DNA of 64,000 nucleotides from assembly GCA_013284265.1 (NCBI GenBank), contig JABTBR010000014.1, positions 1-64,000 of the forward strand, given 5' to 3'. Numbering within the stretch: the first letter of the stretch is position 1; every line of letters starts with the position of its first letter. Both the position numbers and the translations under genes were made by a program. The notes beneath the pieces were generated by a model that saw nothing but the letters and a program-made list of their open reading frames with translations, was not told the origin of the DNA and searched no databases. The DNA is from Oxalobacteraceae bacterium. Its GTDB lineage: Bacteria > Pseudomonadota > Gammaproteobacteria > Burkholderiales > Burkholderiaceae_D. Of this stretch, positions 26,354 through 34,125 are shown piece after piece.

Positions 26354-27562
26354 TCAGGCCGGGTGCAGCAAAGGCCCGATCCAGCGCCATAGCGCCTGCA
26401 GATGGGCGATTTTCGACAGCAGCGACAGCAGCAGCATCCAGGCCAGCGCCCAGCCCAGCGACGTGGCCAGCACGGTGCCCCAGTACAGTGCGGCGCGGCG
26501 CGGCGCGATCTGCTCGGTGTGGGAGCGGCCGCGCAGGCTTTCCCTGACATACTGGAAGGCGCGCTGGCGCAGCCGCGGCACGCCGAGATATTCGGTCAGC
26601 GCCAGATAGGTGTCGCCGTTAAAGATCGGCAGCAGCGTCGGGATCAGCGACAGCGAGGAACTGATGGCCATCACCATGCTCAAGGTATGCCAGGCGCCGC
26701 CGGGCGCCGTCAGCGACCAGATGGCCACGCCGGCCGCCGCGAACAGCAGGCTGGCGTAGGGTCCCATGACGATGGTGAGCATGCGTTCTCGCCGCCCCAG
26801 CGCCATCCAGTCGCCTTGCAGCGGACGCGCCCAGCCGGTGGCCATCAGCAGATAAATCGCGATGCCGAAATCGGTGACGCGTACCTTGTACAGGCGGCAG
26901 GACAGCGCATGTCCCAGCTCGTGCACGGCGATCGAGGCCACCACCACCGGGTAGTGCCACAGCAGCCAGCCCAGGCCGTCGCCATAGAGGGCGCCGGCCT
27001 CGGTGCTGAACTGGCCGAAGCGCAGCACCACCAGGCCCAGCGCCGCCAGGATCGCAGCCAGGCCGGCCAGCACAAAGGTGCGCGAGCACAGCCAGCCATA
27101 GCGGGCATAGATCCAGTCGAGCAGTGCCTCGGGCTGCATGCGCAGCAGCGGCAGCATCAGCATCGCCTTCAGCGGGCCATAGCTGATGCCGGTGGCGGGG
27201 TCGCGCAGCCGCGCCGGCTGGGCCTGGCCCGGCAGCGACAGCAGGCGCAGCGCCAGCAGCCGCTTTTCAAACGCGGCCAGGGTATCGGCGGATGCGTGAT
27301 AACCCTGGTGGCTGGCCAGGTGGATGGCGATGTCTTCCACGCTGCGCCGGCCGTCGAACAGCCTGGCCACACCCAGTTCCTTCGCGCCCAGGCTGTAGGA
27401 GATATCGCTGACCGGGTCGTACACCGTATGGTGCCGCTCCGCGCTGCCTTCGCGCGGCGGGTAGATGCGCAGGTCGCTGCGCAAGCACAGGCGCGCTTCC
27501 AGTGCCACTGCGGCTGCGCCGCTGTCTGCTTGCGTCCGTGACGCCGCCGCATCGCTGCTCAC
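26354..27562 (-). CDS. PqqD-like/M50 site-2-type membrane metalloprotease
   Basis: A 402-residue protein. The N-terminal 120 residues look PqqD/RRE-like (YDPVSDISYSLGAKELGVARLFDGRRSVEDIA), a fold that binds precursor peptides. The rest has about six membrane helices with the zinc site HELGH (214-218) and a later FNGDTYL segment typical of M50/SpoIVFB-like proteins. It starts with GTG at 27562, overlapping the methyltransferase stop (GTGA). It ends 43 bases before the precursor. In the 3-thiaglutamate pathway a protease releases the modified amino acid, and this gene is the candidate for that step. Confidence 0.82.
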   Translation of the reverse strand: MSSDAAASRTQADSGAAAVALEARLCLRSDLRIYPPREGSAERHHTVYDPVSDISYSLGAKELGVARLFDGRRSVEDIAIHLASHQGYHASADTLAAFEKRLLALRLLSLPGQAQPARLRDPATGISYGPLKAMLMLPLLRMQPEALLDWIYARYGWLCSRTFVLAGLAAILAALGLVVLRFGQFSTEAGALYGDGLGWLLWHYPVVVASIAVHELGHALSCRLYKVRVTDFGIAIYLLMATGWARPLQGDWMALGRRERMLTIVMGPYASLLFAAAGVAIWSLTAPGGAWHTLSMVMAISSSLSLIPTLLPIFNGDTYLALTEYLGVPRLRQRAFQYVRESLRGRSHTEQIAPRRAALYWGTVLATSLGWALAWMLLLSLLSKIAHLQALWRWIGPLLHPA

Positions 27563-28479
27563 AGGGCGCCCCGCAGTGGCCGCAGGCGCTCGGCCAGCGC
27601 GGCCAGCGTTTCGCGCCGGCCGCCGTCGATCTGCCGCTGCAGCGCGGCCGCATCGAGCGCGGCGCCGGCGCGGCCCAGCACATGGACGGCGCCCGGCCGG
27701 GTCGGGCCGCACAGCGCCGCTTCGGTCGACAGGATGGGCGTCCAGCCATGCTTGAGCATCAGCAGTTCGATCGTGTGCAGGCTCAGGTAGCGCCTGTGGT
27801 TATGGCTGAAATGGCCCTTGATCAGGCCGTAGTTCAGGGCGCGTCCTTCGATGAACAGCAGGCCGTCCGGCGCGCAAGCCTTGCGGCACAGGGCCAGCAC
27901 GCGGTTGACGTCGAACACATGCTCGAGCGAACCGGTGATGACGATCAGGTCGAAGCCGGCCTCCGGCAAGTCCATCGCCTCGGCCGGCATCGCTTCGATG
28001 CGCAGGCCCAGGCGGCGCTTGCCGAATTCGACGTAGGTCGAATCCGGATCGGTCCCCAGCACTTCCCAGCCGCGCTTGGCGAAGGGCACCATCAGGCCGC
28101 CGGCCGAGCAGCCCACGTCGAGCAGGCGGCCCTGCTTGGGCAGCTGCGCCGCCAGGCTGCGGTACAGATGCTCGCCGCGGCGCACCTGGTCGAGCAGGAA
28201 ATCCTGCTCCGGCGCGCTGTCGCCGAACAGCATCAGGCGGTAATACTTGTCGTAATAGCGTTCGTAGAATTCCTGGTTGAAGCGGGGATTCTGGTAGAGA
28301 TAGCCGCAGTTGGCGCAGCCGACCACGGGCAGGCGGCCGAAGCGCGCATTGCCCACCTCGACCGTGTCGACCAGCACGGCGTGCTCGGCCCCGCCGCACA
28401 CTTCGCAAGGCAGGGTGGCGGCGCTGACCCGGTCGACGATGCCGACGCCGCGCAGATAATCCAGCAGATAGGGTTCCAT
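27559..28479 (-). CDS. Class I SAM-dependent methyltransferase with N-terminal zinc ribbon
   Basis: A 306-residue protein. Two CxxC knuckles (C25/C28 in LPCEVCGG and C55/C58 in GCANCGY) form a zinc ribbon; the Rossmann motif LLDVGCSAGG (about 120-128) and GSLEHVFD follow. Known relatives methylate sugars or peptides. Because a CmoA-like enzyme is encoded just upstream, this protein is a candidate carboxymethyltransferase using carboxy-SAM on the peptide-bound thiol. That assignment is inferred. It overlaps the protease gene by four bases. Confidence 0.8.
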   Translation of the reverse strand: MEPYLLDYLRGVGIVDRVSAATLPCEVCGGAEHAVLVDTVEVGNARFGRLPVVGCANCGYLYQNPRFNQEFYERYYDKYYRLMLFGDSAPEQDFLLDQVRRGEHLYRSLAAQLPKQGRLLDVGCSAGGLMVPFAKRGWEVLGTDPDSTYVEFGKRRLGLRIEAMPAEAMDLPEAGFDLIVITGSLEHVFDVNRVLALCRKACAPDGLLFIEGRALNYGLIKGHFSHNHRRYLSLHTIELLMLKHGWTPILSTEAALCGPTRPGAVHVLGRAGAALDAAALQRQIDGGRRETLAALAERLRPLRGAL

Positions 28480-28506
28480 GGTCGCTCTTTACTTAATTAA
28501 CTTAAT

Positions 28507-29262
28507 TTACTTAATACAGAAGAAGCCTTCGAAACAGACATGCTTGAAGATCGTCATGATGTCGCTGAAGCCGGCGCGTTTGAGCATGTCGACATTGCCG
28601 GCGCTGGAGAAGGGTTCGAGCACGCCCTTGAGGCTCTTGGCCTTGCCGATGATTTCCTGCGCGTCGTAGCCCTTCGATAGTTTGTAGTCGACATACAGGC
28701 TGCTGGCCATGTCCTGGAAGCGCGCGTCCGGCGCCCGCACTTTTTCAAACAGCATGAAGGCGCCGCCCCAGTTCAGCGAGGCGTAGATGCGGTCGAACAG
28801 CTCCTGGCGCACGCGCGGATGCACGAACTGCACGGTGTAATAGGCCACCATGAAGTCGCTTTTCTCGTAGGGGTAGCTGAGGATGTCGTCGGCCAGGTAG
28901 TGCACATTGCGCGTCGGCGGGCTGGTCTCGGCCACATATTTTTCGGCCTGGGCGATCATATTGGGCTCGATATCGATGCCGACCCAGCGCACCGATTCCG
29001 GATGGCGCCGCGCCAGGCGCCGCGTCAGCGCGCCGGTGGAGCAGCCCAGTTCGTAGCAGACCGAGTCGCTCTTGACGAAGAAATCGCTGGTGGCCAGCAC
29101 GATTTCATGGCCTTCGGCGTAGTAAGGCACGGACTTGGAGACATGGTCCTCGAAGTGTTTGGGGGTGTCGCCGCCGAAGCTCCAGGCCGCGTTGTCGGAC
29201 TGGATGCCGTCACCGACGGCAAAGCGTGGCGAGATGGTCTTTTCCAGGATATGTTCAGTCAT
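28507..29262 (-). CDS. CmoA-like carboxy-SAM synthase paralogue
   Basis: A 251-residue enzyme clearly like CmoA: FEDHVSKSVPYYAEGHEIV, YELGCSTGALTRRL (SAM site, 71-84), YTVQFVHPRVRQELFDRIY, LNWGGAFMLFEK and a GFSDIMTIFKHVCFEGF end. CmoA turns SAM plus prephenate into carboxy-SAM for tRNA modification; here the gene lies inside a peptide-modification cluster, so it likely supplies carboxy-SAM for carboxymethylation. From memory, the carboxylate-binding Arg199 of E. coli CmoA falls near KAKS (207-210) and is not clearly kept, so plain methyl transfer remains possible. Start ATG 29262 follows GGAG; METT at 29274 is an alternative. Confidence 0.8.
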   Translation of the reverse strand: MTEHILEKTISPRFAVGDGIQSDNAAWSFGGDTPKHFEDHVSKSVPYYAEGHEIVLATSDFFVKSDSVCYELGCSTGALTRRLARRHPESVRWVGIDIEPNMIAQAEKYVAETSPPTRNVHYLADDILSYPYEKSDFMVAYYTVQFVHPRVRQELFDRIYASLNWGGAFMLFEKVRAPDARFQDMASSLYVDYKLSKGYDAQEIIGKAKSLKGVLEPFSSAGNVDMLKRAGFSDIMTIFKHVCFEGFFCIK

Positions 29263-29314
29263 CGTTGTCTCCATCGAGTAAATCACACAGAAAAAAAATC
29301 GGCGGCGGTCGCGC

Positions 29315-30505
29315 TCACGCCCTGCGCTGGTGGACGGCCGTTGCGTGGTCCAGCGCGCGCGCCAGTTGCGCAATGCCTTCGTCGATGCGCGCTGGCGTGA
29401 CCGTGACGAAGGACAGGCGCGCGCTGCGCTGGTCGGCCGGTCCGGCATAGAAGGGCGCGCCATGGACGAAAGCCACGCGCGGGCCGCTGTCCGGCGCCAG
29501 CGTGGCGCGCAGCAGCTGCGCGCTGTCGACGCCTTCGGGCAGGCGCAGCCAGATGAACATGCCGCCCTCCGGTTCGTTCCAGCGCACCGAGGCCGGCATA
29601 TTGTCGGCCAGCGCGGCCAGCATGGCGGCGCACTGGCGCGCATACAGGGCGCGGATGGTAGCGATGTGGCCGTCCAGGAAGCCGCTCTTGATCGCCTCGA
29701 AGGCGACGCGCTGGTTGAAGCCCGGCGTGTGCAGGTCGGAGGCCTGCTTGGCCTGCACCAGCTTGTCCATGATGGCGGCCGGCGCGATCACATAGCCCAG
29801 CCGCAAACCCGGCGCCATGATCTTGGAGAAGGAACCCATGTGTATCACGCCGTCCGGATGCATGGACAGCAGGCTGGGCAGCTGCTCGCCGGAATAACTC
29901 AGTTCGCCATACGGGTCGTCTTCGATGATGGGCACGCCGGCCGCGCGCATGGTCTCGATCAGCGCCAGGCGGCGCGCCAGCGGCATGCGCCGGCCGGTGG
30001 GATTCTGGAAGTTCGGCATCGCATAGACGAAGCGTGCGCCGGCCGTCATCTGCGCCGTCATCAGCTCGGGCACCATGCCGGCGTCGTCGCAGGGCAGCTC
30101 GACGAAGCGCGGCTCGAACATGGCGAAGGCCTGCAGCGCGCCCAGATAGGTGGGCGACTCGACCAGCACGGCACTGTCCGGGTCGATGAAGATCTTGCCG
30201 ATCAGGTCCAGCGCCTGCTGCGAACCGGTGGTGATCAGCACCCGTTCGACGGGCACGCCGTGGCGCGCGCCCACCCATTCGCGCAGCGGCGCGTAGCCCT
30301 CGGTGGGCGCATACTGGAAGGCCGCGCGCGGGTCGTCGGCGAACACCCGCTCGCAGGCCGCGTGCATGACCTCGATCGGAAAGGTCTGCGGCGCCGGCAG
30401 GCCGCCGGCGAAGGAGATGATGGACGGGTCGGCCGTGATCTTGAGCAGCTCGCGGATGGCCGAGGAACTCATCTTGCCGGCGCGTTGGGATAGGGTGAAA
30501 TGCAT
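29315..30505 (-). CDS. PLP-dependent aminotransferase (class I/II, LysN-like)
   Basis: A 396-residue fold-type I aminotransferase without the DNA-binding domain of MocR proteins. Signature blocks: ISFAGGLPAPQTFP, TTGSQQALDLIGKIF, PNFQNPTGRRM, EDDPYGELSY and the PLP lysine in GSFSKIMAPGLRLGY (K238). Relatives are 2-aminoadipate or branched-chain/aromatic transaminases. In this cluster it might act on the released amino acid or make a building block; which one is unknown. It starts at ATG 30505, 16 bases after the di-iron gene. Confidence 0.87.
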   Translation of the reverse strand: MHFTLSQRAGKMSSSAIRELLKITADPSIISFAGGLPAPQTFPIEVMHAACERVFADDPRAAFQYAPTEGYAPLREWVGARHGVPVERVLITTGSQQALDLIGKIFIDPDSAVLVESPTYLGALQAFAMFEPRFVELPCDDAGMVPELMTAQMTAGARFVYAMPNFQNPTGRRMPLARRLALIETMRAAGVPIIEDDPYGELSYSGEQLPSLLSMHPDGVIHMGSFSKIMAPGLRLGYVIAPAAIMDKLVQAKQASDLHTPGFNQRVAFEAIKSGFLDGHIATIRALYARQCAAMLAALADNMPASVRWNEPEGGMFIWLRLPEGVDSAQLLRATLAPDSGPRVAFVHGAPFYAGPADQRSARLSFVTVTPARIDEGIAQLARALDHATAVHQRRA

Positions 30506-30521
30506 ACGGACTCCTGGTGTG

Positions 30522-31295
30522 CTAGCAGAGCGCGGCTGCGTTCTGCATTTCCGGCACGCGCAGGCCCAGCGATTCCAGGCGCGGCAGGATTTTGGTGATG
30601 AAGCGCTGGCGCAGTTCGCCATTGGTGGTGGTGCGCAGCCCCCATTTGACGTAGGCCAGCGAGCGTTTCGATTGCGCGTGGCCGAACAGGGCCAGAAGAT
30701 GCGGCCACAGGCGGTCCAGCGCGATCTGCGCCTCGGCCCGGCCGTCCTCGCTGGCGCAGGCGTGCTTGATGATGCGGTAGCCATGCGCCACGTGCACGTG
30801 TTCATCCTTGATGATCTGCTTGACGAAGATGTCGGCGAAGGGCTGGTAGCTCGAATGCTGGAATTCCAGCAGGTGCTCCAGCACCACGGCCTCGCCGATG
30901 AAGGAGAACAGGCCGCGCTCCATCCAGGTCTTGACGCCGCGCACCAGCTCATTGGCGTAGTGCGGACGCTCGAGGAAGTGCTGTTCCAGCATATGCTCGG
31001 TGCTGATGCCGATGCCGTCGAGTACCTCGGCGCTGAGCACATAGTGCTGCACCTCTTCGGCCGCGCGTTCGCAGCAGATCAGTTTTTCGTAGGCGTTCGG
31101 CGCCAGGTTGTAGAACACCTGGGTGTAGTCGTCCGCCCCGGTCAGTTCACCTTCGGTATGCACCAGCATCAGGCGGGTGGCCAGCTCGCGGTATTCCTCC
31201 GGCATATTGCGGAAGTCCTCGGGCGTCTTGACGGCATGCTTGCCCAGCAAGGCGATAGGGCGGATTGGGTCGGTGTCCACGGCTTTCATCTTCAT
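30522..31295 (-). CDS. Ferritin-like di-iron protein (PaaA/PaaC-like)
   Basis: A four-helix ferritin-like protein of 257 residues. Carboxylate/histidine ligands are visible as E50, E81xxH84 (ERAAEEVQH), E135 (FIGEAVVLE) and E165xxH168 (IIKDEHVHVAHG), the E/ExxH pair pattern of di-iron oxygenases. The closest family I recognise is the phenylacetyl-CoA epoxidase subunit group (PF05138), but no other paa subunit or reductase is nearby, so a stand-alone oxygenase or N-oxygenase role in the cluster is more likely. Confidence 0.78.
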   Translation of the reverse strand: MKMKAVDTDPIRPIALLGKHAVKTPEDFRNMPEEYRELATRLMLVHTEGELTGADDYTQVFYNLAPNAYEKLICCERAAEEVQHYVLSAEVLDGIGISTEHMLEQHFLERPHYANELVRGVKTWMERGLFSFIGEAVVLEHLLEFQHSSYQPFADIFVKQIIKDEHVHVAHGYRIIKHACASEDGRAEAQIALDRLWPHLLALFGHAQSKRSLAYVKWGLRTTTNGELRQRFITKILPRLESLGLRVPEMQNAAALC

Positions 31296-31365
31296 CTCGG
31301 TTCCGGTCAGGTTGAAAAATTGCGAAGGCGTTTTTACTCAGGGGCGTGCCGGCTCAGGCACGCGC

Positions 31366-31971
31366 TCAGGCGCACTCCAGCGGCGGCAGCAGGCCGGCCG
31401 GTGCCAGCCAGTTGGCGTCCTGCGCGCTGGCCGCGCTGCCGTTGCGCAGGCTGGCCACGGCGACCACGCCGCTGGCGCTGGCGCTGCTGCGGCCGCCGGC
31501 ATCGAGCAGATGGGCTTCCAGGAAGACCATGCCGGGCGCTTTGCGCACCGCATAGCATTCCAGCACCGGCTCGGCCATCCGCACCGGCTTCATGAACTGG
31601 ATCGACAGCTGCACGGTGCCGCAGGTGCGGCCCTTGAAATGCAGGATGCCGGCCACCGACATCGCGCAATCCATCATGCCGGCGATGATGGCCCCGTTCA
31701 GGGCCGCCGTTCCCAGCCCGCCCTGGTGCGCGGGGCCGCGCCGGGTCAGGCGCAGGCGCACCGCGTGTTCGTCGCTCAGGTCGAGTTCCACGCCCAGGTG
31801 CTCCAGGATGGCCATCGCGCCCAGGCGGCGTTGCCAGTCCGGCCGCTCGGCCGCCTTGACGGGCAGGCGCAGCGCGTGCAGGCGTGGCGGGCGCGCAGCG
31901 GGACTGTCGTCCTGCATCGCGGCGGCCGCGGCGATATCGTCCATGGCGTTTGCCTTGTCCGGGGTGCTCAT
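31366..31971 (-). CDS. PaaI-like hotdog thioesterase
   Basis: A protein of 201 residues. Residues 60-175 form a hotdog domain with HQGGLGTAALNGAIIAGMMD and GTVQLSIQFMKPV, as in PaaI/acyl-CoA thioesterases. The ATG at 31971 overlaps the stop of the radical SAM gene (ATGA), which decides the start; an ATG at 31977 is also in frame. The N-terminal 40 residues are low in complexity. Its substrate, a thioester or possibly a thio-acid, cannot be inferred. Confidence 0.75.
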   Translation of the reverse strand: MSTPDKANAMDDIAAAAAMQDDSPAARPPRLHALRLPVKAAERPDWQRRLGAMAILEHLGVELDLSDEHAVRLRLTRRGPAHQGGLGTAALNGAIIAGMMDCAMSVAGILHFKGRTCGTVQLSIQFMKPVRMAEPVLECYAVRKAPGMVFLEAHLLDAGGRSSASASGVVAVASLRNGSAASAQDANWLAPAGLLPPLECA

Positions 31972-33113
31972 GCGCATTCGGCCAGCTCTTCGCGTGGCGG
32001 GGTGTCGAGCGCCGGCGCCGCGCCGCGATGGAAGGGCGACCAGATGAACTGGCGCCAGTAGCTCTCGGCCACTTCGACCCAGGTGCGCAGGGTGTCGACG
32101 CTGTCGAGCGACTTGACCAGGCTTACCAGCAGCCAGCTGTAAACCGCCTGGCTGTCGCGGCAGTCGCTGCAGTGGCCGGAGGTGCAGCACAGTTCCACCG
32201 TCTTCAGGTCTGCCTTGTAGGTGTTGAACAGGGGGATGGTGGGATGGCCGTTGAGCAGGCGCTCGCTGTTGCCGGCGAAGTCCTGGCTGACGCTGGGGCA
32301 GGTGTCGTAGCCGAAGCTGCCGCACCAGGCCTTGCCGGTCACCATGGCCTCGATGTGGGCCGGATGGTTCAACACGGTGTCCGGATAGGCCAGTCTGACC
32401 CGCAGCATCTCGGCCAGCAGGCGGCGTTCGTTTTCCATCCGCAGCGGATGGCCGGTGTTGTACTTGCTGTAGAAATTGAAGGTGACCAGGTTGCCATTGT
32501 CGCGGATGCGCCGTACGGTGGGCTCGATATGGGCCAGGCCATCCTCGGTGACGGCGTAGACGAAGGTGGCGCGCGGGTCGTTGCGGTAATTGCCCAGTGC
32601 CGTTTCGAACAGGCCGGTAAATGTCGCGCCGCCTGGTTTGATCGCGCGCAGTTCATCGTCCAGCGGGCCGCCGCCGAACAGCGAGATGAACACGCAGACA
32701 TTCTGGAACGGCGCCGTGTTGGGGAAGGGTTCGAGGCCGTTGGTGGAAATGCTGACGAAGCGCATGGCATCGACGAAGGCGGCGATGCGGTCGGCAAACA
32801 GGGTGGGCTCGCCGCCGATCAGCAGCGGTGCGTTGATGCGCTGGCGTTTCTGTTCGCCGACGAAGGCGCGCCAGTCGTCTATGGACTTGGCTTCCTTGGC
32901 CACCTTGTCGTGACCGAACTCGAAGAACCAGCAGCCCTTGCAGCGAATGTTGCAGGCATTGGTCAAATGGTATTCCGAGGCCCTGACCCTGGCGGAAAAT
33001 CCCCGCACCGCCTGAAACCGGCTTTCCAGTTCGGGGTCCGCCGCCAACAGGGCGGGCAGGCGCTCTGCGATCAGGTGTTTGCGTTGCTGGTGCAAATTCT
33101 TGAGGTCCGCCAC
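31968..33113 (-). CDS. Radical SAM enzyme with C-terminal cysteine cluster
   Basis: A protein of 381 residues. The CxxxCxxC motif CNIRCKGC (C54, C58, C61) binds the SAM [4Fe-4S] cluster; LLIGGEPTLF is the GGE motif. Additional cysteines at WCGSFGYDTC and LCCTSGHCSDC (about residues 270-320) suggest an auxiliary cluster of SPASM/twitch type. There is no cobalamin-binding domain. It is the first gene of the cluster, 284 bases from the tRNA-Leu 3' end, so it defines the operon's 5' boundary. The reaction is unknown. Confidence 0.85.
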   Translation of the reverse strand: MADLKNLHQQRKHLIAERLPALLAADPELESRFQAVRGFSARVRASEYHLTNACNIRCKGCWFFEFGHDKVAKEAKSIDDWRAFVGEQKRQRINAPLLIGGEPTLFADRIAAFVDAMRFVSISTNGLEPFPNTAPFQNVCVFISLFGGGPLDDELRAIKPGGATFTGLFETALGNYRNDPRATFVYAVTEDGLAHIEPTVRRIRDNGNLVTFNFYSKYNTGHPLRMENERRLLAEMLRVRLAYPDTVLNHPAHIEAMVTGKAWCGSFGYDTCPSVSQDFAGNSERLLNGHPTIPLFNTYKADLKTVELCCTSGHCSDCRDSQAVYSWLLVSLVKSLDSVDTLRTWVEVAESYWRQFIWSPFHRGAAPALDTPPREELAECA

Positions 33114-33343
33114 GGTCTATCTTTCATAAAATTACGACAGATTGAGTTCAGGATGGCTGGGCGAGGAGGGCGTGGAGAGTCGGCGCCGGGGGCGCCGGGG
33201 CGTGGCTGGCCGTCCGCTGCAGTTGTTGTCAACAGTAGCAGATGGCTTTATTGGCAACCTAAGGCAATTTTGTGCTGCCTGTGTTTTCTTGCGGTGAAAT
33301 TTGCTGGAGGGGGAGGGACGCGCAATTTTCTGCGGTGCAAAAC
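33114..33343 (-). promoter_or_regulatory. Leader of the biosynthetic cluster
   Basis: The 230-base spacer between the first cluster gene and the tRNA-Leu terminator must hold the operon promoter. A TTGACA is present on the minus strand (33227-33232) but the matching -10 region is GC-rich, so no confident promoter is assigned. No ORF is supported. Confidence 0.35.
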
Positions 33344-33380
33344 AAAAAAGCCGCAGACTCGTGAAAGTCTGCGGCTTTTT
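33344..33380. terminator. Bidirectional intrinsic terminator 3
   Basis: Same GCCGCAGACT / AGTCTGCGGC stem with A and T runs as the terminators near 13.4 and 13.7 kb; it follows tRNA-Leu copy 3 and separates it from the cluster. Confidence 0.9.
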
Positions 33381-33396
33381 CTTACTTATCCGGTAG

Positions 33397-33481
33397 TGGT
33401 GCCCACGGAGGGACTCGAACCCCCACACCTTGCGGCACATGGACCTGAACCATGCGCGTCTACCAATTCCGCCACGTGGGC
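33397..33481 (-). tRNA. tRNA-Leu(CAG), copy 3
   Basis: All 85 bases are identical to copies 1 and 2. Anticodon CAG, CCA encoded. Own promoter upstream (33525-33553) and terminator downstream. Confidence 0.97.
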
Positions 33482-33524
33482 ACTGCGGGTTACAGAAACT
33501 GCCTGCAACGTTGCAACGGGGCGT

Positions 33525-33553
33525 ATCTTACTGGGTGGCACGTCCCTGGTCAA
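33525..33553 (-). promoter_or_regulatory. Promoter of tRNA-Leu copy 3
   Basis: Minus strand TTGACC (33548-33553), 17 bases, TAAGAT (33525-33530): the same -10 as tRNA-Leu copy 1. Confidence 0.7.
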
Positions 33554-33624
33554 TGGTGAAAACAGAAATTTTGCCACTTTTCGCGCTCGCGGCGGTTTGC
33601 CTGCGGAGTTGGGGAACGACAATG

Positions 33625-33662
33625 AAAAAAGCCGCAGACTCGTGAAAGTCTGCGGCTTTTTT
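33625..33662. terminator. Bidirectional intrinsic terminator 4
   Basis: Same stem and loop as terminators 1-3, placed after tRNA-Leu copy 4. Confidence 0.9.
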
Positions 33663-33677
33663 GCGTATTCGGTAGAG

Positions 33678-33762
33678 TGGTGCCCACGGAGGGACTCGAA
33701 CCCCCACACCTTGCGGCACATGGACCTGAACCATGCGCGTCTACCAATTCCGCCACGTGGGC
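33678..33762 (-). tRNA. tRNA-Leu(CAG), copy 4
   Basis: All 85 bases are identical to the other three copies. A perfect -10 TATAAT lies on the minus strand at 33809-33814; the -35 is weak (TGGCGC at 17 bases). Confidence 0.97.
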
Positions 33763-34125
33763 ACTGAACTGCTTACTACATGCTGCTTGCTGCTGAACAA
33801 CTTCTGCTATTATAGCGATCAGGAGAGTTTTGCGCCAGATGAACTTTCATTCCTTACTGCACATCAACCCTGACTTGCTATTCCCGCTTTGCCGCTGTTT
33901 TTCAACGTTGTCGCTGCGAGAGACCAGAATTATAGAGTAATCTTGAGTGATGTCAAAGCCGTTTTGCGAAAAATTTTCAAAACGCCGCGCGCAGGCCCTA
34001 CCGGTTAGGTAAAGAGTGCCGATACCAAGTACACTACGTCCTATCACCATGTCAATATATGCACGGTGGCAGTTTTCAAGCCGGACTTCGGTGATCACTG
34101 TTAAAAAATAACTATAGAAATACTT
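33763..34125. other. Spacer between tRNA-Leu copy 4 and rnr
   Basis: 363 bases without a supported gene. It carries the minus-strand -10 TATAAT of the tRNA (33809-33814) and must carry the rnr promoter towards its right end, where the sequence becomes AT-richer. A long open frame on the minus strand through this region is an antisense shadow of rnr. Confidence 0.6.

Larger units (their letters stand above)
20543..33113 (-). other. Carrier-peptide (pearlin-like) biosynthetic gene cluster
   Basis: Eleven co-directional genes with several four-base overlaps. In transcription order: radical SAM, hotdog thioesterase, ferritin-like di-iron protein, PLP aminotransferase, CmoA-like enzyme, zinc-ribbon methyltransferase, M50 protease, precursor peptide, DUF692/MNIO enzyme, its partner, a peptide aminoacyl-tRNA-ligase-like LanB fragment, and an MFS transporter. 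Known: in 3-thiaglutamate synthesis a ligase adds Cys to the C-terminus of a scaffold peptide, a DUF692 enzyme plus partner excises the beta-carbon, a carboxy-SAM route carboxymethylates, and a protease releases the product. Homologues of each step can be proposed here. The remaining enzymes have no counterpart in that pathway as I know it. Confidence 0.8.

Noticed and set aside
30522..31971. Phenylacetate degradation genes (PaaA-like and PaaI-like)
   Set aside because: No other paa gene is nearby and both lie inside an operon for peptide modification; family similarity alone does not indicate that pathway.
13826..33396. Integrative element using tRNA-Leu as attachment site
   Set aside because: No integrase, recombinase or partial tRNA repeat was found; the flanking tRNA genes are complete. 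The bracket is reported as a repeat arrangement only.
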